A DNA stretch of 10,218 bases, taken from assembly GCA_014804225.1 (NCBI GenBank), contig JAAVAF010000122.1, forward strand, positions 1 through 10,218, read 5' to 3'. Under the pieces are notes generated by a model. The model did no database searches. It saw only the letters and a program-made list of their open reading frames with translations, and had not been told where the DNA came from. The position numbers and the translations under genes were made by a program. This stretch comes from Lachnospiraceae bacterium (GTDB lineage Bacteria; Bacillota; Clostridia; Lachnospirales; Lachnospiraceae). Positions 6,921-10,218 of this stretch are shown here, one piece after another; position 1 is the stretch's first letter; every line of letters begins with the position of its first letter.

Positions 6921-7478
6921 ATGCAATTTAAGGGGATTCGGAAGAAAGAAGAAGGAAAGTTTATTACACGCTACGATATCGCCTATGAAACGGTTGACAA
7001 AAAAGAAAAAATTTATGAGATTATAAGCCGTAATAAAGCGCTTGAGACATTGGAGGCGTTAAACGGAAAAGAACCGGATTCGGTTGTCATTATTGTTACG
7101 GACGAGAAAGGGGAACGGCTTTTAATCAACAGAGAGTTTCGTATGGCAGTGGGGGACTGGGTCTATAATTTTCCCGCGGGGCTGATTGACGAGGGAGAGG
7201 AGCCGTTTGAAAGCGCAAAACGCGAGTTGTGGGAGGAAACGGGTCTTGAGCTGTATGAGATTGATGATTTTATCGGTCCAAGCTACGGTGCGGTAGGCTT
7301 TAGTAATGAAATTAACGTGTGTGTCGTGGGAAAGGCGCGGGGAGCGTTTCGACCGAGTACATCAACTGTAGAGGAAATCGAAGCAAACTGGTACACGAAA
7401 GAAGAGCTTCGAAAGCTGCTAAAAACAGCGCGTTTTGCGGCAAGAACACAGGCATACTGTTATTTGTGGTCGAAGTAA
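6921..7478 (+). CDS. Nudix hydrolase, ADP-ribose pyrophosphatase type
   Basis: The 185-residue protein has a complete Nudix box starting at G87 in PAGLIDEGE and running through RELWEETGL (101-109), matching GX5EX7REUXEEXGU with all metal-binding Glu residues present. VYNFPAGLIDEGE before the box and GPSYGAVGFSNE after it resemble ADP-ribose/ADP-sugar pyrophosphatases (NudF/YqkG-like), which cleave ADP-ribose to AMP and ribose 5-phosphate in the cytoplasm. ATG 6921 is preceded by GGGGG (6909-6913) at 7 bases. An in-frame TTG at 6852 would add 23 residues but would translate through the hairpin and lacks family support. It lies 103 bases after the SH3b gene with no convincing promoter between, so it may be read from upstream. 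The exact substrate is inference, though AMP and ribose 5-phosphate would feed the purine pathway nearby. Confidence 0.88.
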   Translation: MQFKGIRKKEEGKFITRYDIAYETVDKKEKIYEIISRNKALETLEALNGKEPDSVVIIVTDEKGERLLINREFRMAVGDWVYNFPAGLIDEGEEPFESAKRELWEETGLELYEIDDFIGPSYGAVGFSNEINVCVVGKARGAFRPSTSTVEEIEANWYTKEELRKLLKTARFAARTQAYCYLWSK

Positions 7479-7524
7479 TTGTTTGTATCTTTTTTCATAC
7501 ATCGGAAAAATGTACAAAAAACAG

Positions 7525-7553
7525 TTGACAGATATATGCATAAGTGATATATT
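7525..7553 (+). promoter_or_regulatory. Strong extended -10 promoter of the metQ-like gene
   Basis: TTGACA (7525-7530, perfect) is followed after 17 bases by TATATT (7548-7553, 5 of 6), and TGA stands directly before it as an extended -10. The start point should be near 7560, which gives a leader of about 40 bases ending in the strong Shine-Dalgarno GAGAGGAGGA. The leader is too short for a SAM riboswitch or T-box. Confidence 0.8.
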
Positions 7554-7559
7554 CCTCTT

Positions 7560-7582
7560 ATGCCTACTAAAACGGTAGGAAT
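7560..7582. promoter_or_regulatory. Operator-like inverted repeat at the metQ transcription start
   Basis: ATGCCTAC (7560-7567) and GTAGGAAT (7575-7582) form an inverted repeat with 7 of 8 matches around a 7-base AT-rich centre, TAAAACG. It sits right at or after the predicted start point, where a repressor would block transcription. The layout resembles operators of Rrf2-type (CymR/IscR-like) sulfur regulators, but that link is from memory of motif style and is unproved. As RNA it would be a weak 5-bp hairpin. Confidence 0.5.
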
Positions 7583-7600
7583 TACGAGAGGAGGATTATT

Positions 7601-8548
7601 ATGAAAAATCAGGTAACAAAAAAATTATTAGCATTTGCAGCGTTTTCTGCTTTATCGGTTGGTTTACTTGCGGGCTGTGGTTCATCAGCAGACAGCTCTA
7701 ATACCACACCGGCAGCAGCTCCTGCAGAAACGACACCGGCAGCAGAGAATAATGCGGCTGAGAACAATGCGGCAGAGACAACACCGGCAGCAGAGAATAC
7801 TGAGGTGGAGAATAAGGGCACGATTACGGTAGCGGCATCGGCTACACCGCACGCGGAAATTCTCGAGCAGGTGGCACCTATTTTGGAGCAGCAGGGTTGG
7901 ACACTTGATGTGACCATATTTGACGACTATATTCTGCCGAACAACGTAGTCGAGAGCGAGGAGTTTGATGCGAACTATTTCCAACATATTCCTTACCTTA
8001 ACAGCTTTAACGAGGAACAGGGTACACATCTTGTCAATGCAGGTGGCATTCACTATGAGCCGTTTGGAATTTATCCCGGAACCAAGTCTGATTTGAGCGA
8101 GCTTGCAGACGGTGATACGATCGCAGTTCCTAATGACACGACAAACGAGGCAAGAGCGTTGCTTCTTCTTGAGGCAAACGGTGTGCTTACCTTAAAAGAG
8201 GGTGCCGGCTTAGAGGCAACGGTTAATGACATCGAGGAAAAGAAGGTTGACGTGGAGATTCTTGAGCTTGAGGCAGCACAGGTGGCCCGTGTAAAAGAGG
8301 AAGTTGCATTTGTCGTATTAAACGGAAACTATGCATTACAGGCAGGCTTTTCTGTAGCGAACGACTCAGTCGCATATGAAACTTCTGATTCCGAGGCGGC
8401 AAAGACTTATGTGAATGTAATTGCAGTCAAGGAAGGACATGAAGGGGACGAGGGCATTCAGGCACTTGTTGACGCATTAAAGTCAGATGAGATTAAGCAG
8501 TACATAAACGATGAATATGACGGAGCAGTTATTCCGTTTGAAGAATAA
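7601..8548 (+). CDS. metQ: MetQ/NlpA-family substrate-binding lipoprotein, probably for methionine
   Basis: This is a 315-residue lipoprotein: a Lys-rich N-terminus, a hydrophobic segment and the lipobox LLAGC with C26 as the lipid-modified residue. A low-complexity Ala/Pro/Glu/Asn/Thr tether follows (27-72), then the NlpA domain. Landmarks shared with E. coli MetQ are ATPHAEIL, the DYILPN motif, DANYFQHIPYL, VPNDTTNEARALLLL, and VVLNGNYALQAG, whose Asn corresponds to a ligand-contacting position. The family captures methionine (or related amino acids) outside the membrane and hands it to MetI/MetN. ATG 7601 follows GAGAGGAGGA. No metN or metI is adjacent and a terminator follows, so the gene is probably monocistronic. 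Its ligand is inferred from family only; some NlpA proteins bind other amino acids. Confidence 0.88.
   Translation: MKNQVTKKLLAFAAFSALSVGLLAGCGSSADSSNTTPAAAPAETTPAAENNAAENNAAETTPAAENTEVENKGTITVAASATPHAEILEQVAPILEQQGWTLDVTIFDDYILPNNVVESEEFDANYFQHIPYLNSFNEEQGTHLVNAGGIHYEPFGIYPGTKSDLSELADGDTIAVPNDTTNEARALLLLEANGVLTLKEGAGLEATVNDIEEKKVDVEILELEAAQVARVKEEVAFVVLNGNYALQAGFSVANDSVAYETSDSEAAKTYVNVIAVKEGHEGDEGIQALVDALKSDEIKQYINDEYDGAVIPFEE
7706..7799 (+). repeat. Short in-frame repeats in the lipoprotein tether
   Basis: ACACCGGCAGCAG recurs at 7706, 7733 and 7781, and AATGCGGC(T/A)GAGA occurs twice between the last two. They encode the TPAAE and NNAAE units of the tether between the lipidated Cys and the binding domain. 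The tether length probably varies between strains; it looks like a spacer with no fold. Confidence 0.6.
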
Positions 8549-8566
8549 TTAGAAAGTTGTTAGTAT

Positions 8567-8616
8567 AAAAAAAAACAAAAAGGCTGTTGCGGTTTTGCAG
8601 CAGTCTTTTGTGGTTT
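8567..8616 (+). terminator. Intrinsic terminator after metQ, probably bidirectional
   Basis: AAAAGGCTGTTGC (8578-8590) pairs with GCAGCAGTCTTTT (8597-8609) through 13 positions including two G-U wobbles, with a 6-base loop GGTTTT. The right arm ends in TTTT, and T-rich sequence follows. The run of A upstream (8567-8575 and 8577-8581) would act as the U-tract for transcripts on the opposite strand, although no gene there needs it. It separates metQ from the DUF815 gene. Confidence 0.85.
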
Positions 8617-8621
8617 CATAA

Positions 8622-8637
8622 ATGACACATATGTCAT
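8622..8637. promoter_or_regulatory. Palindrome between the terminator and the DUF815 gene
   Basis: ATGACA (8622-8627) and TGTCAT (8632-8637) are perfect inverted 6-mers around CATA. The site lies 31 bases before ATG 8669, in the short gap that must hold the promoter of the ATPase gene. It could be an operator; I see no good -35/-10 pair beside it, only the weak CATAAA at 8617-8622. Confidence 0.35.
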
Positions 8638-8668
8638 AAAAAGAAAAACAGAAAACAGGAGGAAAACA

Positions 8669-10000
8669 ATGTATCGCGAAATATCAAAATTAATTCTGTA
8701 TGGGGATATGGATCAGGATTGTATACTTTATCAATTTGGTGAAATTTTTCGCCGTTATGATGAGAACACAAGCTCTAATCCCGAGCTGATCAAAGACATT
8801 TATACACAGTTGAAAAGACTGCTGATCGTAGCAACCGATTATGGTTTTAACTATAATTTATGGAATAACTATCTCACTTTTTATCTGGTGACAAATGAAA
8901 ATCCATTCAGTATTACTTGTGAAAAAGTGGGTGCAAATGATGGCAGTGTCAATCATTTTGCAAAAAACGATTTTCGGGTTTTTCAAAATTTGTTTCATTT
9001 TGATTTTTCGCCGATTGAAAAAGCGCTTGGAATCGACTGCTTTTCGCAGCTCTGTGATTACAATGCAATCGGAAAACCAGAGTTGATGTACAATAAAAAT
9101 GTCAGTGAAAAGATTATTGCACTGAGTGCAAAACTGGAGTTGGCAGCAGATGAAAATGAATTTTTTGATTATGTGACAGAATTTTACAAAGATTACGGAG
9201 TTGGAATGTTTGGTCTGAATAAGGCATTTCGCATTAAGGAGAACAGTCGGGAAAGCGGCGTTTCCTTTGTGGCGATTAACAACATGGATAAGGTCATGCT
9301 TGATGATTTGATTGGCTATGAAATCCAGAAGAAAAAACTGATTGACAATACAAAGGCATTTGTGGGGGGAAGAAAGGCAAACAATGTGCTTTTGTTTGGC
9401 GACAGCGGTACGGGAAAGTCTACGAGTATCAAAGCGATTGTGAATGCGTTTTATCCGCAGGGACTGCGCATGATAGAGATTTACAAGCATCAGTTCAAGG
9501 ACTTGTCGAATGTGATTGCACAGATTAAAAATAGAAATTACCGCTTTATTATTTATATGGACGATTTATCGTTTGAGGAATTTGAAACGGAATATAAATT
9601 TTTGAAGGCGGTTATTGAGGGCGGCGTGGAAACAAAACCTGAAAATATTCTAATTTATGCGACATCAAACCGCAGACATTTAATTAAAGAAACCTGGAAT
9701 GACAGAAGTGATATCAAGGTTGAAAACGGCATGCACCAGTCTGACACCATGGAGGAGAAGCTTTCGCTGGTGAACCGCTTTGGTGTTACTATAAACTATT
9801 CAAAGCCTTCCCAGAAGGAATATTTCAATATTGTGATAGAACTTGCGCACAGGCAGGGCATCACGATGTCGGACGACGAACTGCGCGCAGAAGCCAACAA
9901 GTGGGAATTAAGCCACGGCGGCATTTCGGGGCGCACGGCGCAGCAGTTTGTGAACTATCTTGCGGGATTTGAGGAGCATATCCGGCAAAAAGAAAATTAG
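8669..10000 (+). CDS. DUF815-family AAA+ ATPase
   Basis: This 443-residue protein is predicted to be cytoplasmic. The C-terminal half is a AAA+ module: Walker A GDSGTGKS (244-251), Walker B FIIYMDDLS (293-301), sensor-1-like IYATSN (329-334), the DUF815 hallmark RRHLIKETWNDR (335-346), a likely Arg finger in VNRFG (R370) and a sensor-2-like SGRTAQQF (R422). The helix-rich N-terminal 200 residues have no motif I recognise and vary in the family. DUF815 proteins are widespread, but their role is not established as far as I know; the Asp-Asp Walker B (rather than Asp-Glu) is visible here. ATG 8669 follows AGGAGG (8657-8662). It appears to be a single-gene unit between a terminator and the next promoter. 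Family assignment is confident; function is not assigned. Confidence 0.88.
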   Translation: MYREISKLILYGDMDQDCILYQFGEIFRRYDENTSSNPELIKDIYTQLKRLLIVATDYGFNYNLWNNYLTFYLVTNENPFSITCEKVGANDGSVNHFAKNDFRVFQNLFHFDFSPIEKALGIDCFSQLCDYNAIGKPELMYNKNVSEKIIALSAKLELAADENEFFDYVTEFYKDYGVGMFGLNKAFRIKENSRESGVSFVAINNMDKVMLDDLIGYEIQKKKLIDNTKAFVGGRKANNVLLFGDSGTGKSTSIKAIVNAFYPQGLRMIEIYKHQFKDLSNVIAQIKNRNYRFIIYMDDLSFEEFETEYKFLKAVIEGGVETKPENILIYATSNRRHLIKETWNDRSDIKVENGMHQSDTMEEKLSLVNRFGVTINYSKPSQKEYFNIVIELAHRQGITMSDDELRAEANKWELSHGGISGRTAQQFVNYLAGFEEHIRQKEN

Positions 10001-10010
10001 GACACAAAAA

Positions 10011-10054
10011 AATCACAAATTAATCATACTTTAATCAAATTTTATGCATACAAT
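10011..10054 (+). promoter_or_regulatory. Three 11-bp tandem boxes and a -10 element before the ABC gene
   Basis: Consecutive 11-mers AATCACAAATT (10011), AATCATACTTT (10022) and AATCAAATTTT (10033) share AATCA at the front and T-rich ends. They run straight into ATGCATACAAT (10044-10054), which holds the -10-like TACAAT (10049-10054). No good -35 is present, which fits an activator-dependent promoter. Direct repeats of 11 bp at this position are typical of OmpR/PhoB-type response regulators. The leader from about 10061 to 10105 shows nothing else apart from the ribosome binding site. Confidence 0.5.
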
Positions 10055-10105
10055 GGTAAACGGTACAGGATTTGGAAAATCGGACGGTATCAGGAGGTGG
10101 CATAA

Positions 10106-10218
10106 TTGATTGAAGTAAAAAATCTAACAAAAAAATATGGAAACCATACAGCCGTAGATGACTTGTCTTTTCGCGTGGAGCGGGGCATGATTTACGGCTT
10201 TTTAGGTCCCAACGGCGC
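10106..10218 (+). CDS. ABC transporter ATP-binding protein, 3'-truncated by window edge
   Basis: Only the first 37 codons are present. The peptide opens MIEVKNLTKKYG, then AVDDLSF and GMIYGFLGPNGA, the last being the start of the Walker A motif, cut off by the window end. This is the classic N-terminus of an ABC nucleotide-binding subunit; the MIYGFLGPNGA wording is common in ABC-2/drug-exporter ATPases (BcrA/CcmA-like), so an exporter is likelier than an importer, but that is inference. The start is TTG 10106, supported by AGGAGGTGG (10092-10100); no ATG is available nearby in this frame. The permease would be expected just downstream, outside the window. Confidence 0.9.
   Translation, partial: MIEVKNLTKKYGNHTAVDDLSFRVERGMIYGFLGPNG

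Noticed and set aside
7479..7524. Possible terminator after the Nudix gene (TGTAT/ATACA and TACAT/ATGTA pairings)
   Set aside because: Both stems are 5 A/T-rich pairs without a following T-run, so there is no convincing terminator.
8858..9490. 210-codon minus-strand open frame inside the DUF815 gene
   Set aside because: It overlaps the Walker A coding region, has a Cys/His/Ile-rich shadow composition and has no start signals. The + strand reading is clearly the real one.

Overview
The window looks like chromosomal DNA of an anaerobic, low-to-mid GC member of the Firmicutes, most likely Lachnospiraceae (Clostridia). This is an inference from strong AGGAGG-type ribosome binding sites, TTGACA-type promoters, the style of the proteins (long M29 aminopeptidase, DUF815 ATPase, SH3b membrane protein with an acidic cytoplasmic tail) and dense same-strand packing. 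Every gene I can support lies on the + strand. No RNA gene, CRISPR array, insertion sequence or phage gene is visible, and no gene-free gap exceeds about 145 bases.

Layout. (1) 1-1572: the 3' part of an M29-family metallo-aminopeptidase gene that begins before the window. (2) 1615-5162: a purine biosynthesis cluster, purE-purM-purN-purD, behind a probable promoter. The genes are spaced 36 bases, overlapping by 7 bases, and spaced 13 bases. Together they cover GAR synthesis (PurD), GAR formylation (PurN), AIR ring closure (PurM) and CAIR formation (PurE). The other pathway genes (purF, purL/Q, purC, purB, purH) are not here. (3) 5216-6817: only 53 bases after purD and with no visible terminator between, a single-pass membrane protein with two exported SH3b domains, a juxtamembrane domain, and a cytoplasmic tail made of an acidic block, five 18-residue Pro/Gln/Gly/Arg repeats and an acidic-hydrophobic C-terminus. 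(4) 6921-7478: a Nudix hydrolase of the ADP-ribose pyrophosphatase type, preceded by a near-perfect long hairpin. (5) 7601-8548: a MetQ/NlpA-type substrate-binding lipoprotein without a metN or metI beside it, with a consensus extended -10 promoter, a candidate operator and a strong terminator. (6) 8669-10000: a DUF815 AAA+ ATPase. (7) 10106-end: the first 37 codons of an ABC transporter ATPase, behind three tandem 11-bp direct repeats placed directly upstream of a -10-like element.

Most of this is ordinary housekeeping. The parts that deserve a second look are the SH3b transmembrane protein at the end of the pur cluster (repeat tail and C-terminal motif), the 11-bp phased boxes before the ABC gene, the operator-like palindrome at the metQ promoter, and the hairpin before the Nudix gene. 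I found no convincing new multi-gene system.
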